Of a stretch of 64,000 bases of DNA, positions 1-9,530 are shown in pieces; the first letter of the stretch is position 1, and each line of letters starts with the position of its first letter. Location: NCBI RefSeq assembly GCF_014205845.1, contig NZ_JACHCR010000012.1, forward strand, positions 1 through 64,000, given 5' to 3'. Under the pieces are notes generated by a model, which was not told where the DNA came from, ran no database searches, and saw only the letters and a list, made by a program, of their open reading frames with translations. The DNA is from Mucilaginibacter cryoferens (lineage in GTDB: Bacteria; Bacteroidota; Bacteroidia; Sphingobacteriales; Sphingobacteriaceae). A program made the translations under genes and the position numbers.

Positions 1-188
1 GTCGATGCATTTAGAAGAGAAAAAGCTATATTCACAAATCACATCTGACAACTTATAAAACAACCCAACTGTCAGATCAAATAGTGGCTATTACAATTAA
101 TTTGATGTGGCTTGCGGGCTCCTTTAGCAGCGGCATGAGGGCATTTGATCAGGGATCAATCAAGTGAATATTCTATTGGAGAACTAAA

Positions 189-941
189 CTATCTTTTCCT
201 TAACGTCCTTAAAAGCTTATTAGAAAGGAAAACATTAAAGCTCTCTCGGTAACTTTCACCTACTGTGAAAGCTAAGTTATTCAGCATTTTGATAGTATTA
301 CCTTCAATATAATTGATGTTGTCTATTGAAATGATAAAAGCTCTGTGAAACTGTTTAAAACCTTCCCTTGATCCTAATATTTCTACAATATCTTTTATGC
401 TCAAATAGGCAGTTAGAATCTTGTTATTTACCAAATATATCTTAACATAGTTTTGCGCGCTTTCGAAAGCAATTACATCTTTATACATTACTTTAACGAT
501 GCGTAAATTTTCCTCTTTATTTTTAACTAAGAAAAAGTTATCTTCTTGATTAGTTTCCAAATTTACTTCAGTAGTTTTCAATACTTCAGTTGGAAATAAA
601 CGATTTATCGTCGTTGAGAATTTACCAAAAGTGAAGGGTTTCAATAAATATGCATCGCCTTCGGCCTCAAAAGCATCGAATGCATATTTAGAATGTGCAG
701 TTGTAAAAATCAATTTCTGGGTTTTGGACCTCAAAGCTTTTGCCAATTCTAAGCCGGAAATTAAAGGCATATCGATATCCATAAATAAGATATCAATTTT
801 ACTATCTAGGCTAACCTCTTCGAGTGCTGTTTGGGGGTTTGTATAAATTCCTACAATATTCAATTTAGGAAGCATATCGATATATTTTCGTATTGCTTCA
901 ATGGAAAATTGTTCGTCGTCGACGATAATGCAGTTTAACAT
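189..941 (-). CDS. LytTR-family response regulator
   Basis: A 250-residue two-domain regulator. The N-terminal receiver domain (about 1-120) shows the acidic pocket D8-D9, the phosphoacceptor Asp at 55 in FMDIDMP and the Lys of LLKP near 102. The C-terminal LytTR DNA-binding domain (about 140-245) contains the typical FHRAFIISIDNINYIEG segment. Such proteins bind promoter DNA when phosphorylated by LytS-type kinases. It is transcribed away from a paralogous regulator at 1458 and has no kinase beside it on its own strand, so the kinase at 2478 may serve both. I infer control of the nearby LanB region from proximity only. ATG start. Confidence 0.93.
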   Translation of the reverse strand: MLNCIIVDDEQFSIEAIRKYIDMLPKLNIVGIYTNPQTALEEVSLDSKIDILFMDIDMPLISGLELAKALRSKTQKLIFTTAHSKYAFDAFEAEGDAYLLKPFTFGKFSTTINRLFPTEVLKTTEVNLETNQEDNFFLVKNKEENLRIVKVMYKDVIAFESAQNYVKIYLVNNKILTAYLSIKDIVEILGSREGFKQFHRAFIISIDNINYIEGNTIKMLNNLAFTVGESYRESFNVFLSNKLLRTLRKR

Positions 942-1457
942 AATGACCTAATTAAAATTATGTATTTCTTTGACAAAAAACAGTAGGTAAATTTGGTAAA
1001 AGCAAAGTAAATAATAATGAATATACTTGAAAAACGGCCGAAGTAACTTGCCTGTTACAATAGAATAGGCTAAATATCTGATAAAAATTTCAAGCCACTA
1101 GTTGTAAAAATTTGTGCTCAATCGGAATTATGAAATGATCGAGCTTAATCAAAAAAATTATTGTTATTAACTCTCTCCAAATATATTTCCTGGTATTTCT
1201 CGTTTAAATCTTAATCTAATACTAGCATTAAATAAATAATTCTTGAAATTAGATATAAAATACATTTCAAGCGTATTTGTTGTCTAGACAGTTATATTTT
1301 CTCCATGGAACTGCGGATTTTCTTTATTAGCTTATTCTTAGCTTACCAACAACTGTTATGATCTGTCTTAGTGAGATACCCCGTTTCATTAAGATTCGCT
1401 CTTCGAGGAACGAGTGCTACAATTAGCGTAAAAGGACACTTAATTTAATCATTTAAT
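942..1457. other. Intergenic region between divergent LytTR regulators
   Basis: About 515 bases of AT-rich sequence separating two divergent response regulator genes, so it must hold both promoters. I found no ORF resembling the peptide at 2226-2387 on either strand and no clear terminator or RNA gene. Confidence 0.5.
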
Positions 1458-2201
1458 ATGGAAAACTATCAATGTATAATTATTGACGATGAACCCTTTG
1501 CTATCGATTGGCTTAAAAATTATATCAGTTTAGTACCAAGTTTACGACTAATTAAATCTTATACAGATCCCTTGGAAGCCTTGATGGAAATAGTTTCCGG
1601 TGACATGGTGGATTTAATCGTACTTGACATTGACATGCCGAAAATAACTGGTATTGAACTATCAAAAGAAATCAGAAAAAAGACAAAAAAATTAGTATTT
1701 TCCACTGCATACAGGCAATATGGTTATGACGCCTATGAAGTAGGTGCTGAGGCTTATCTTTTAAAGCCTTATACATTTTCAAAGTTTGCGGGAACTATCG
1801 CGAAATTACTTCCTGGACATGACGAAGTGACGGCCGTAGAAAAAATAGATAATGACTTCTTTTTTATAAAGAATAAAGACGAACAATTAAAAATTGTTAA
1901 AATCAGATATTTAGAGGTGGTGGCGGTCGAAAGTAAGCTGAATTATGTACTAATCCATACCTTAACAAAAAAAATTCTCACTTACATGTCCTTAACCGAA
2001 ATATCAAAGATATTTAACCAGTTGCCTGATTTTGTTCAATTTCAGCGAAGTTATATTGTGGGAAAGACCCATATTGAATCAATTGATGGCAATACAATAA
2101 AAATGGTCAATGGGCTGAAAATTACTGTTGGAGAGTATTACCGTAAGGATTTCATGGCATTTTTAAACGAAAAACTAATAAAGCCAGGGCGTAAAAGATA
2201 A
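1458..2201 (+). CDS. LytTR-family response regulator
   Basis: A 247-residue paralogue of the regulator at 189-941. The receiver domain has D10-D11, phosphoacceptor D57 in VLDIDMP and the Lys of LLKP near 104. The LytTR output domain occupies roughly 140-245 with the FQRSYIVGKTHIESIDGN segment. It lies 276 bases upstream of a LytS-type kinase on the same strand, the natural partner. A small Thr-rich peptide ORF lies on the opposite strand between the two. Its 3' end overlaps a perfect 10-bp hairpin. Likely role: output regulator of the LanB/peptide locus, an inference from position. Confidence 0.93.
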   Translation: MENYQCIIIDDEPFAIDWLKNYISLVPSLRLIKSYTDPLEALMEIVSGDMVDLIVLDIDMPKITGIELSKEIRKKTKKLVFSTAYRQYGYDAYEVGAEAYLLKPYTFSKFAGTIAKLLPGHDEVTAVEKIDNDFFFIKNKDEQLKIVKIRYLEVVAVESKLNYVLIHTLTKKILTYMSLTEISKIFNQLPDFVQFQRSYIVGKTHIESIDGNTIKMVNGLKITVGEYYRKDFMAFLNEKLIKPGRKR

Positions 2202-2213
2202 TTCCCTGGCTTT
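2180..2213. terminator. Hairpin between regulator and antisense peptide ORF
   Basis: AAAGCCAGGG (2180-2189) pairs perfectly with CCCTGGCTTT (2204-2213) across a 14-base loop. The hairpin spans the regulator stop codon and lies 12 bases beyond the stop of the convergent peptide ORF, so it could end transcription from both sides. The U-tract is short, so it would be a weak intrinsic terminator. Confidence 0.5.
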
Positions 2214-2225
2214 GTAAAACCCTTA

Positions 2226-2387
2226 CTAACCTGGTTGAACGGTATGAAAAACTCCCGTTTTCGTGATGGTTATCATTGTTGTTGTTGGTTCTGTCGGTGG
2301 GCCGGTTTCACTCATGGGTTTCGAATTCGGTTTTTTTCTGTACACATATAGTGTAGTGTCGTTAATTTTAAAACTTTTGTTTTTCAT
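2226..2387 (-). CDS. Putative Thr-rich, Cys-free RiPP (LanB substrate) precursor peptide
   Basis: A 53-codon ORF on the minus strand starting ATG at 2387 and ending TAG at 2228-2226. The N-terminal part (MKNKSFKINDTTLYVYRKK) is basic and polar and would fit a leader; it has no signal-peptide character. The C-terminal half is rich in Thr and Pro, with the run PTEPTTTMITITKTG and the end FHTVQPG. It contains 11 Thr and 3 Ser and no Cys. It lies in the same direction as the LanB dehydratase at 3544-6420, separated by the oppositely oriented kinase. An A-rich stretch rather than a Shine-Dalgarno precedes the ATG, as is normal in Bacteroidota. I infer that it is the dehydratase substrate; a chance ORF cannot be excluded. 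Confidence 0.55.
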   Translation of the reverse strand: MKNKSFKINDTTLYVYRKKPNSKPMSETGPPTEPTTTMITITKTGVFHTVQPG

Positions 2388-2477
2388 CTTTTTTTTGTGA
2401 AACTTAAGCGAAAAAACAATGTCAAGAAATTACGTCATACGAAACTGTAATATTACTATATATATAGGGGGATTTTC

Positions 2478-3593
2478 ATGAAATTGATTTTCTTAAAATG
2501 GATTGGTAGGTACAAAATACACTTGTTAATTTGGACCTTATTCATTTTTTATGAGACCGTAGTCATTGGTTTAGTATTTAACGTTTTCGGACACCCTCTC
2601 ACATATGCTCTACATTACATAGCAATTCTTTTACTCTTTTATCTACATGCTGACTTTGTGCTGCCATGGTCATTGAAAGAAAAAAAAGCAGCTTTCTGGA
2701 AGCTCCCATTTGTTTTGATTGTGGAAGTCAGCTTATTTATTTTAACGGACTTTTTTATCGATAAGTGGCTGATCAGAATTGACATCATACATAGCCCAGT
2801 GCCCCTAGAATTAACTTATCTATATAGTCTCAAAGTATTATACCGGTGTGTCTATTTCTGGGGTTTCGCCACCGGCTATTATTTTTTAATGACCTACAAT
2901 AAAGAAAAAAGAAAAACGAACGAATTAGAACAGCAGCATTTAAAGGATATCATAAACAGCCAAAAAGCCGAACAGGAATTAACTAAGGCTCAAAATGCAT
3001 TCTTAAAAGCACAAATAAACCCGCATTTCCTGTTTAATACGCTGGATTTTATATATCACAATATTGATGCCTCATCGCCGGTTGCGGCTGATGCCGTTAT
3101 TGTTTTAACGGATATGATGAGGTATGCAATAGACGCTGACAAAATGGGCGAATTTATTGCTTTGGGCGACGAAATCGAGCAAGCAGAAAACCTCCTTTAT
3201 TTAAGCCAGATGAGAAAAAATCATCCATTAGGATTTCGAATTAATTATAACAAAGATGTGCGGACGATTCAGATAATCCCACTAGTACTGTTAACCTTAA
3301 TAGAAAATATCTTAAAGCATGGGAATCTAAACGAAGATAAACATGAAGCCATCGTAAATTTATATGTCGAAAGCCAATTCTTTCACATAACGACTAGTAA
3401 CTTGGTAAATCACAAACCGTTGAAATTAAATGCTGTTTCAAATACGGGATTGAAGAATATTGAAAAAAGATTAAGATATGCCTATGGCAATGACGTGAAA
3501 TTTGATTACTATACAGATAATGCAGGTCTTTTTAAGCTACATCTTAGTGTTCCTTTGGAACAATTAAGTTCGCACGGCGCGATAAAATCTTAA
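2478..3593 (+). CDS. LytS-type sensor histidine kinase
   Basis: A 371-residue membrane kinase. Four hydrophobic segments fall within residues 1-140, followed by a coiled-coil-like stretch (about 140-175) and the His_kinase signature with phospho-acceptor H183 in AQINPHFLFNTLDF. A degenerate HATPase domain follows, with the N-box IENILKHG and GLKNIEKRL. It lies downstream of the LytTR regulator at 1458, its likely partner. The ribosome site AGGGGG just before the ATG is unusually strong for this genome. Its last 50 bases overlap the convergent LanB gene tail to tail. The signal it senses cannot be read from the sequence. Confidence 0.92.
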   Translation: MKLIFLKWIGRYKIHLLIWTLFIFYETVVIGLVFNVFGHPLTYALHYIAILLLFYLHADFVLPWSLKEKKAAFWKLPFVLIVEVSLFILTDFFIDKWLIRIDIIHSPVPLELTYLYSLKVLYRCVYFWGFATGYYFLMTYNKEKRKTNELEQQHLKDIINSQKAEQELTKAQNAFLKAQINPHFLFNTLDFIYHNIDASSPVAADAVIVLTDMMRYAIDADKMGEFIALGDEIEQAENLLYLSQMRKNHPLGFRINYNKDVRTIQIIPLVLLTLIENILKHGNLNEDKHEAIVNLYVESQFFHITTSNLVNHKPLKLNAVSNTGLKNIEKRLRYAYGNDVKFDYYTDNAGLFKLHLSVPLEQLSSHGAIKS

Positions 3594-6420
3594 AAAGATA
3601 ATGATATAGGACAGCCTCGTGAATCCGTTGATCCGAATCCAACAGCCTATTTATATGCAAGTGGATTATGTCTGTTAATAGTTTCTTTTTTGCATCTTTA
3701 TCGTCACAATTGCTTACTACATCTAAAAATGTCTTTGTTAAATAAACGGGCAATCTAAATACATTAAAAATACGATCCAGGTTTAAACTTGTTGTCAGTT
3801 CTTTAAATCGAAGATTTATCTTTTTAAAACTTCCATGATTCATGTCCATTTCCTTACTAAATTGATCCGCAATGCTTTTAGAAAAGGATAATTGGAGATG
3901 AATATCGCCAAAAACTAAAGCAATTAGGCTTTGCATCATCATCAGAACCGCAGCATAAAGTTCCTTCATGCTTACTGTTCTTGACAAAATCCTTAAGATG
4001 AATTTGCTATCAGCAAAAAAAAGATTTTCAATCAATTCCATACGAAAGGGTTTATAGCGTTCTATCTCGCGGATATATGTTTTAATCTGTATTTCTGAGA
4101 TTATACCATTTTTACATTCAAATTCTAATAATGATTTCAGTTGACTAATTAATGTATAACCATCGGTTGCGTCCTTTAAATTCAACCTCAGACGAATATG
4201 CGGCTTGGGATCGTCATACCTAATAAAAAACCATTTTACGATCTTGCCTTTGTTTGCCTTTAAAAACTCAGCGATTTGCTTAATTAATATGCGATTTACC
4301 GTGATAGGATGACAATATAACTCAAAATACAACCAGTCCTCTCCGGGGAAAATAAATCGCTCGTCAGGGGTTTCATTAGTAATATCAAAATCTTTTAATT
4401 CGAGAGGTTCATAAACCCGATTCTGATGGCTATAACTAGCAATGATCTCTGCGATATATTTTTTCCCATCGTTACCCTGCAAATTATCTTCATTTGCAAC
4501 CAGAGCCTCTAAAATATATATAGCCTTACCTGCGTTTTGACGGCAGTGAAGAATAAAGGCCACTCTGTCAATATCAATACAAGGATTAAAACATAACATT
4601 TGATCTGCATGCCCGGATTTAAAAAGAAAATCAATACCCTCTCTATGAAGCCAAGTAATTAATGCCGTTTTTCCATCTTCTAGCGTTCCTGTTCTGGCAA
4701 TATTTATAATTTCTTGAGGTAATTTCCACATTGCCGGCGACACTACTATACCTTTAAACATAACACGTGGATAAAAGCTAAGATCAGGGAAAAAGTGATG
4801 CACTTTAAAACTGAGGTCTGATCTAATCTGATAATGCTGAATATCACTAAGAAACCGAAATACAGCGAGGTCGGAACGGTTATAATTATAAGCTGACGAA
4901 ATGCGGGGAACCATTCTCTTTTGGTATTTTTTTGACCAAAGAAGAATTTCTTTTCCTCTGACAGCAACTAAGATATCATCTAAATGAAGAGGTGAGGAAC
5001 TACATGACCAATTCAGTATAGGTAATTCATATTTGTATAATTGCTTTCTACGATTAACATTGTCAATTTCTTTTTCGGCATGGTACGCAATGTCGAAGAA
5101 TAATACGTCTGGATTGGACAACTCTTCTAAACTTGCAATTTTTTGACCAAATTCCTCCAGTTCTTTGCTCGCAATGGTAAATCGACCAAGTAATGTATTT
5201 GCTGTACATCCTCCAATGTGTTGTAAAACAGGTTGGCCATGCCATAAGTGGAATAAGACACTTAATGTATTTGGCAAAATCGAATATTCACTTTGCCAAC
5301 CGTCAAATTCTTCTAACTTGATTACACCCCCTTTCATTAGATTGTCTATCAGGAATTTATGCAAATCAGTGTATGGTATTTCCCTATATGCGCCCGCTTT
5401 TTTTTCTGACATGTTTATGAAGTCAGCAAATCCATTGTCGACCATTTGTTCGCCGAGATTATTATAGCCAACCCCAGCTTCGATATCCATAGCTATTGTT
5501 AGCGGAATAGCTCTTTGATCAAATTTCTTTAAGAATGCTGAACGAAAGTCTTTTAAAGAGGGGTTTGTATTTGTTGGTAGATATTTAGAAAGGAAGCCTA
5601 TTAATTCTGGAACATGTTGAAGCTTTCTACTGTCGAGTCCGCCAGAGGATATCTTTCTTTCGGCTATAATGTAAGTAGTTCCTGGATTTGATTTCTTTTT
5701 AATATCTGTTCTAACAAAATAATCTTCGCCTGTTATGTTCGGGCACTTATCTGTTAGTAATATCTGTAGCGATATCATTTGCAAAAGTAGGCCGTCAATA
5801 GCGCGCCTATGCAACTGAAATTTACGTTCCATTTCAAGATATAATATTTCTTTGGAAGTTTTTTTGCGGCAAAGAAATAATAGAAAGGTAAGCTCTGGAA
5901 AACTATCGATAGTCGCAATTTCAAATACTCCATCTTTCATACGGAGATAGCGATAATCATTGCCAAATTTATAAATAGTGGTATTTATTTGAAACCAGTT
6001 AGAATCTTTGTGAAGCGTTGTAGATGACTTTATAATATCGTCTTTTTCAGTCCAGTCAATAAATTGATGGGACGACATTTCCGAATTCAACGTTGGCGGT
6101 AAGTTTTCTTCATTTAGTACGGGTAAAAGGGAAAATGCTGCAAAACGCCCGTACGGCGTTGCCCTGTATCTGGCTCTGTTAAAATATTTCCAAATGGAAA
6201 ATTTTATTTTTTCAGAAAGGTGACTCATTTCATCACTGTCGAGATCTTGAATAATTTTGGAAAAGGAAGACGAGGCATATAAGATCATCTCTTTTAATTC
6301 TTTTACATTTTTTTCCTGCAAGTCATCCACACCAAACGCAGGTGTTCTGCAAAGCGCAATATCCAACAATTTAAGTTTCACATTCATAGCTTTCGGCATT
6401 CTAAGGTATCCACACGCCAA
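3544..6420 (-). CDS. LanB-type lantibiotic dehydratase (full length)
   Basis: A 958-residue cytoplasmic enzyme. The N-terminal lantibiotic dehydratase domain (about 15-650) has the characteristic RYRATPYGRFAAFSLLP segment near residues 84-100. The C-terminal thiopeptide-type (SpaB_C) domain starts near 693 with WLYFELYCHP and RYDDPKPHIRLRL and runs to about 950. In this family the first domain glutamylates Ser/Thr with glutamyl-tRNA and the second eliminates glutamate to give dehydro-residues. Both halves are in one chain. No LanC cyclase or C39 peptidase transporter occurs in the window. The listed start is TTG; ATG codons at 6399 and 6387 are equally good. It converges with the kinase gene, overlapping by 50 bases. 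The peptide ORF at 2226-2387 is the best substrate candidate. Confidence 0.92.
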   Translation of the reverse strand: MACGYLRMPKAMNVKLKLLDIALCRTPAFGVDDLQEKNVKELKEMILYASSSFSKIIQDLDSDEMSHLSEKIKFSIWKYFNRARYRATPYGRFAAFSLLPVLNEENLPPTLNSEMSSHQFIDWTEKDDIIKSSTTLHKDSNWFQINTTIYKFGNDYRYLRMKDGVFEIATIDSFPELTFLLFLCRKKTSKEILYLEMERKFQLHRRAIDGLLLQMISLQILLTDKCPNITGEDYFVRTDIKKKSNPGTTYIIAERKISSGGLDSRKLQHVPELIGFLSKYLPTNTNPSLKDFRSAFLKKFDQRAIPLTIAMDIEAGVGYNNLGEQMVDNGFADFINMSEKKAGAYREIPYTDLHKFLIDNLMKGGVIKLEEFDGWQSEYSILPNTLSVLFHLWHGQPVLQHIGGCTANTLLGRFTIASKELEEFGQKIASLEELSNPDVLFFDIAYHAEKEIDNVNRRKQLYKYELPILNWSCSSSPLHLDDILVAVRGKEILLWSKKYQKRMVPRISSAYNYNRSDLAVFRFLSDIQHYQIRSDLSFKVHHFFPDLSFYPRVMFKGIVVSPAMWKLPQEIINIARTGTLEDGKTALITWLHREGIDFLFKSGHADQMLCFNPCIDIDRVAFILHCRQNAGKAIYILEALVANEDNLQGNDGKKYIAEIIASYSHQNRVYEPLELKDFDITNETPDERFIFPGEDWLYFELYCHPITVNRILIKQIAEFLKANKGKIVKWFFIRYDDPKPHIRLRLNLKDATDGYTLISQLKSLLEFECKNGIISEIQIKTYIREIERYKPFRMELIENLFFADSKFILRILSRTVSMKELYAAVLMMMQSLIALVFGDIHLQLSFSKSIADQFSKEMDMNHGSFKKINLRFKELTTSLNLDRIFNVFRLPVYLTKTFLDVVSNCDDKDAKKKLLTDIIHLHINRLLDSDQRIHEAVLYHYLFKILSRRANLIVPKEH

Positions 6421-7121
6421 AGGAATAATTTATCTTATTGTCATTTGAAAGGATACAACAAAACGGGGAGTTTTCAGGATAGAAAGGTTTTAATTCAGGA
6501 TTAACTTAGCTACTTTCACAGGGGCTTTATATTGCCAAAAATCATTTAAATTTGAATCTATAGTACGCCCATAGGGAAATTAAACAGCAATTGGGACGAC
6601 AACTTACAATAAGTTCCATTATTTCAGATTAAATAATTTTCTTTCGGAGTAGATACCTGAGTTGGAGTTGCTTTGTATTCAAATCCAGACAAAAAATTGA
6701 GACCTGATTTCTTAATACGTTAACGAAAACTACAAAAGACCTTTTGGCTACTTTTGTATACCTCATTTCCATGATTCATTGTTTAAAGTAAGCTTCTAAA
6801 TAACAGTGTGGAAAACGAAGCTGATGGCTTCGTTTGAAATGCTATAGTACGTTTCACTAATTACCGCTTACTATATACTAATAACAATTTTTACAAAAAA
6901 ACAACCGCTGTTCATTACCTGAGCAGCGGTTGTTTTTTTTTATATTGTGGATTTTCAGCTTCAGTTCCATAGGAGTTATGTCGGGAGCAAGTTGGATATA
7001 GGTGTAAGTGCGCTTAAATAAAACTTGATACATCTATCTGGATAACGACTTCGATCTCTTCTGTGCTTATGTCGTCTCTTTGCTATAGTTAAATAATGAA
7101 AACCATCGATCCTTTTTAATA
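6421..7121. other. Long intergenic region with hairpins
   Basis: About 700 bases with no convincing protein gene on either strand. It holds the presumed LanB promoter at its left, a 9-bp hairpin AAACGAAGC/GCTTCGTTT at 6813-6835, and a strong terminator at 6901-6940. An exact TAnnTTTG box (TACTTTTG, 6749-6756) precedes the hairpins on the plus strand, so a short non-coding transcript is possible, but no good -33 element is visible. Confidence 0.5.
6895..6942. terminator. Bidirectional intrinsic terminator
   Basis: A perfect 10-bp stem, ACAACCGCTG (6901-6910) with CAGCGGTTGT (6924-6933), and a 13-base loop. It is followed by a run of T on the plus strand and preceded by a run of A, so it can work in both directions. 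It would end the minus-strand operon whose last gene stops at 7122. Confidence 0.85.
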
Positions 7122-9509
7122 TTAATCATTTTTCAATATTTTGACGGGATTAATTAAAGATGCCCGGATTAATTGATATCCAACTGTGATAACTGTTATT
7201 ACCGCCATTAGAACACTTGCCAGAATAAAAGTTGAAATTTTAATATCAACTCGAAATGCGAAATCCTTTAGCCAATCATTTATGATCCAATAAGAAAGCG
7301 GCCAAGCTAAAGATATTCCCAAAATCATTACTAAAATTATGTCTTTTGAAACAAAAAAAATAATTGAAGAGATTGATGCGCCCAATACTTTTCTAATACT
7401 TATTTCCCTTAATTTATTTTTAGCAGTGAACGTGATTAATGCAAACAAACCCAGGCACGCCAAGCTGATTGATATAAAAGTGAATACCTTGAAAAGCTCG
7501 GACACTTTGTCTTCTGTAGAATACAGTTGATTATATTCTGAATCCACAAAATAATATTCAAATGGCTTAGCTATTTGGTATTTCTTAAAAATAGACTGAA
7601 TTACATTAATTTGAGTGTTGATATTGGTGTTGCCGTTGAAGTGAACGTAGAGACCACCGGAATATTTAGCAAATTCTTTCAGAGAATCGGCGTCCACTGT
7701 AATTATCAAAGGCTCTATCTTATTTTTTAGCGAACTAATATTGAAATCCTTTATGACTCCTGTTACTGTGTATTGATCCCCATCGAGGTTGATTGGATCA
7801 TTAAGAGTCGCTTTAGTAATATTAAGTTGCCTCATCGCGGATTCATTTAATAGCATAGTTAACGGTTTTGTTAACAATGCATCTCCTGATGGTTTGATAT
7901 CCCATTTTAAAGCCAGCGTTTTAAAAAAGTTCTCATCAACAGTCATAATTTGAATGTCTTGTAAGTCATTGGATACTTGCTTTTTAACTCGTATGCCATT
8001 AGGGCCATTTTTGAAAACCTTTAATGTCGAAGCAGCTACACTTTCTACACCAGATTGCTGCGCAATCTCATTCTTAAAGGCTTTATAAGAATTAATCATT
8101 GATGGATCAAGAGGAATAACCATTACATTATCTTTATTGAACCCTATATCTTTGTGTCGAATAAATTGTAATTGATTACTTGCGATTAAGCTACATATTA
8201 TGAGGGTTTGCGAAATGAAAAATTGAAATACCGTAAGTAACCGCTGTTTTTTTAAAGTCTTATTTTGACTGAATACGATACTGCCTGTATTAACAAAAGT
8301 GGATTTTATCAGGTAGTTGATGAAAAACAAACTTGAACTTAATAGTCCTATAACTAGTAACACGACCATCACCACGAAGGCCAGCGAATATAACGAAACA
8401 GAGTCCCCCAATTCAATCCCAAGAATATGATACAGGTACTTTCCCAAGCAAAGAAACAATAATATACTAATAGCGAGTGATCCTCCAAACAACAATAGCG
8501 ATTCCATGATAAACTGCTTTGCGAGTTGCATGTTGCTCGACCCCAATAACCTTCGTATAGTCGCCTCGCGAATCCGTTTGTATGAAAACGAAATGGTAAG
8601 ATTGAGATAGTTAATAACTGATAGCACAAGCACTATAATTCCAATCGCTATAAAAATATAGATGTTCTTGCGCCGAGACGTATCTCCATCGGGCGCGTTG
8701 AGGAACATCTTTGTAAGTGGTATTAAAGTGTAGCGTATTTTACTTCCAAAAATAACGTTCCCTTTAAATTGTTCATTTATATTTTTTGTCAGCGTTTTTG
8801 CGGAATTTTCATTCTGAAGTAAGAAGTATGTATCATAGGTGTCCAAACTATTTCTAGCGTTCGCATGACCAGCTTTGTCATTTTTTACTAATTTCTCATT
8901 GCTTACTTCGGATAATAATAGATCAAAATTAATTGAAGAGTTAAAAGGAGCCGGTTTAACCACCCCTGTGATTTTTAACAATACAGTATCATTGCAGGTC
9001 AGTGTCTTTCCAATTACATCATCTGTATTAAAGTACTTTTTAGCCAACCGATCAGTAATTATAACCGTGTTAGGCTCATCGAGTGCATGTGCTGAATTTC
9101 CTCTTATAAAAGGGAAAGTGAAAATTTTGAAAAAACTACTTCCTGTTATTAAATAGTTCTCCTCATTAAACATGTAATTCTTATCTGAATACAGTACAAT
9201 CTTTTTACCGGTTCTTATCCGAGCCGTATTTATGATTTCAGGATTTTGGGATTGAACGTTTGTTGTAAAATCTTTCGTGAATCTAGACAAAAACTCATCT
9301 GTCCCATCTGTGTTTTTGAATTGACCGTATACTTTTACTATGTTTTTTGCATTGCTATGAAAACTATCATATGAATATTCATTTAAAATAAATAGTGTTA
9401 TGAAGATACAGGAAACTATACCAATACATAGACTCAAAATATTAATACTTGAGAGCAAGCTATTTCTTTTAAAATAGCGAAAAAAGAATTTAAAATAGTG
9501 ATTCAGCAT
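7122..9509 (-). CDS. FtsX/MacB-type ABC transporter permease
   Basis: A 795-residue integral membrane protein of the Bacteroidota double-FtsX permease type. An N-terminal membrane helix (about 20-42) leads into a periplasmic MacB-like domain, then a first FtsX unit (about 285-400). A second periplasmic domain and a second FtsX unit follow, with the signature LREISIRKVLGAS near 705 and the end NPVKILKND. No ATPase gene lies beside it, which is common for this group. It is the last gene of an operon with a small thiol protein (21 bases upstream), a lipoprotein and a short secreted peptide. Export or sensing of that peptide is an inference from context. Confidence 0.9.
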   Translation of the reverse strand: MLNHYFKFFFRYFKRNSLLSSINILSLCIGIVSCIFITLFILNEYSYDSFHSNAKNIVKVYGQFKNTDGTDEFLSRFTKDFTTNVQSQNPEIINTARIRTGKKIVLYSDKNYMFNEENYLITGSSFFKIFTFPFIRGNSAHALDEPNTVIITDRLAKKYFNTDDVIGKTLTCNDTVLLKITGVVKPAPFNSSINFDLLLSEVSNEKLVKNDKAGHANARNSLDTYDTYFLLQNENSAKTLTKNINEQFKGNVIFGSKIRYTLIPLTKMFLNAPDGDTSRRKNIYIFIAIGIIVLVLSVINYLNLTISFSYKRIREATIRRLLGSSNMQLAKQFIMESLLLFGGSLAISILLFLCLGKYLYHILGIELGDSVSLYSLAFVVMVVLLVIGLLSSSLFFINYLIKSTFVNTGSIVFSQNKTLKKQRLLTVFQFFISQTLIICSLIASNQLQFIRHKDIGFNKDNVMVIPLDPSMINSYKAFKNEIAQQSGVESVAASTLKVFKNGPNGIRVKKQVSNDLQDIQIMTVDENFFKTLALKWDIKPSGDALLTKPLTMLLNESAMRQLNITKATLNDPINLDGDQYTVTGVIKDFNISSLKNKIEPLIITVDADSLKEFAKYSGGLYVHFNGNTNINTQINVIQSIFKKYQIAKPFEYYFVDSEYNQLYSTEDKVSELFKVFTFISISLACLGLFALITFTAKNKLREISIRKVLGASISSIIFFVSKDIILVMILGISLAWPLSYWIINDWLKDFAFRVDIKISTFILASVLMAVITVITVGYQLIRASLINPVKILKND

Positions 9510-9530
9510 AATGTATTGATTTAATGTTGA

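Noticed and set aside
4746..5467. Several frames of 60-100 codons inside the LanB gene on both strands
   Set aside because: They overlap a long, clearly conserved coding sequence and show no family features or ribosome sites; shadows of LanB.
6601..6646. A short minus-strand frame of 25 codons with three Cys upstream of LanB (MELIVSCRPNCCLISLW...) as an alternative lanthipeptide precursor
   Set aside because: Too short for leader plus core, few Ser/Thr, hydrophobic leader region; no supporting context beyond position.
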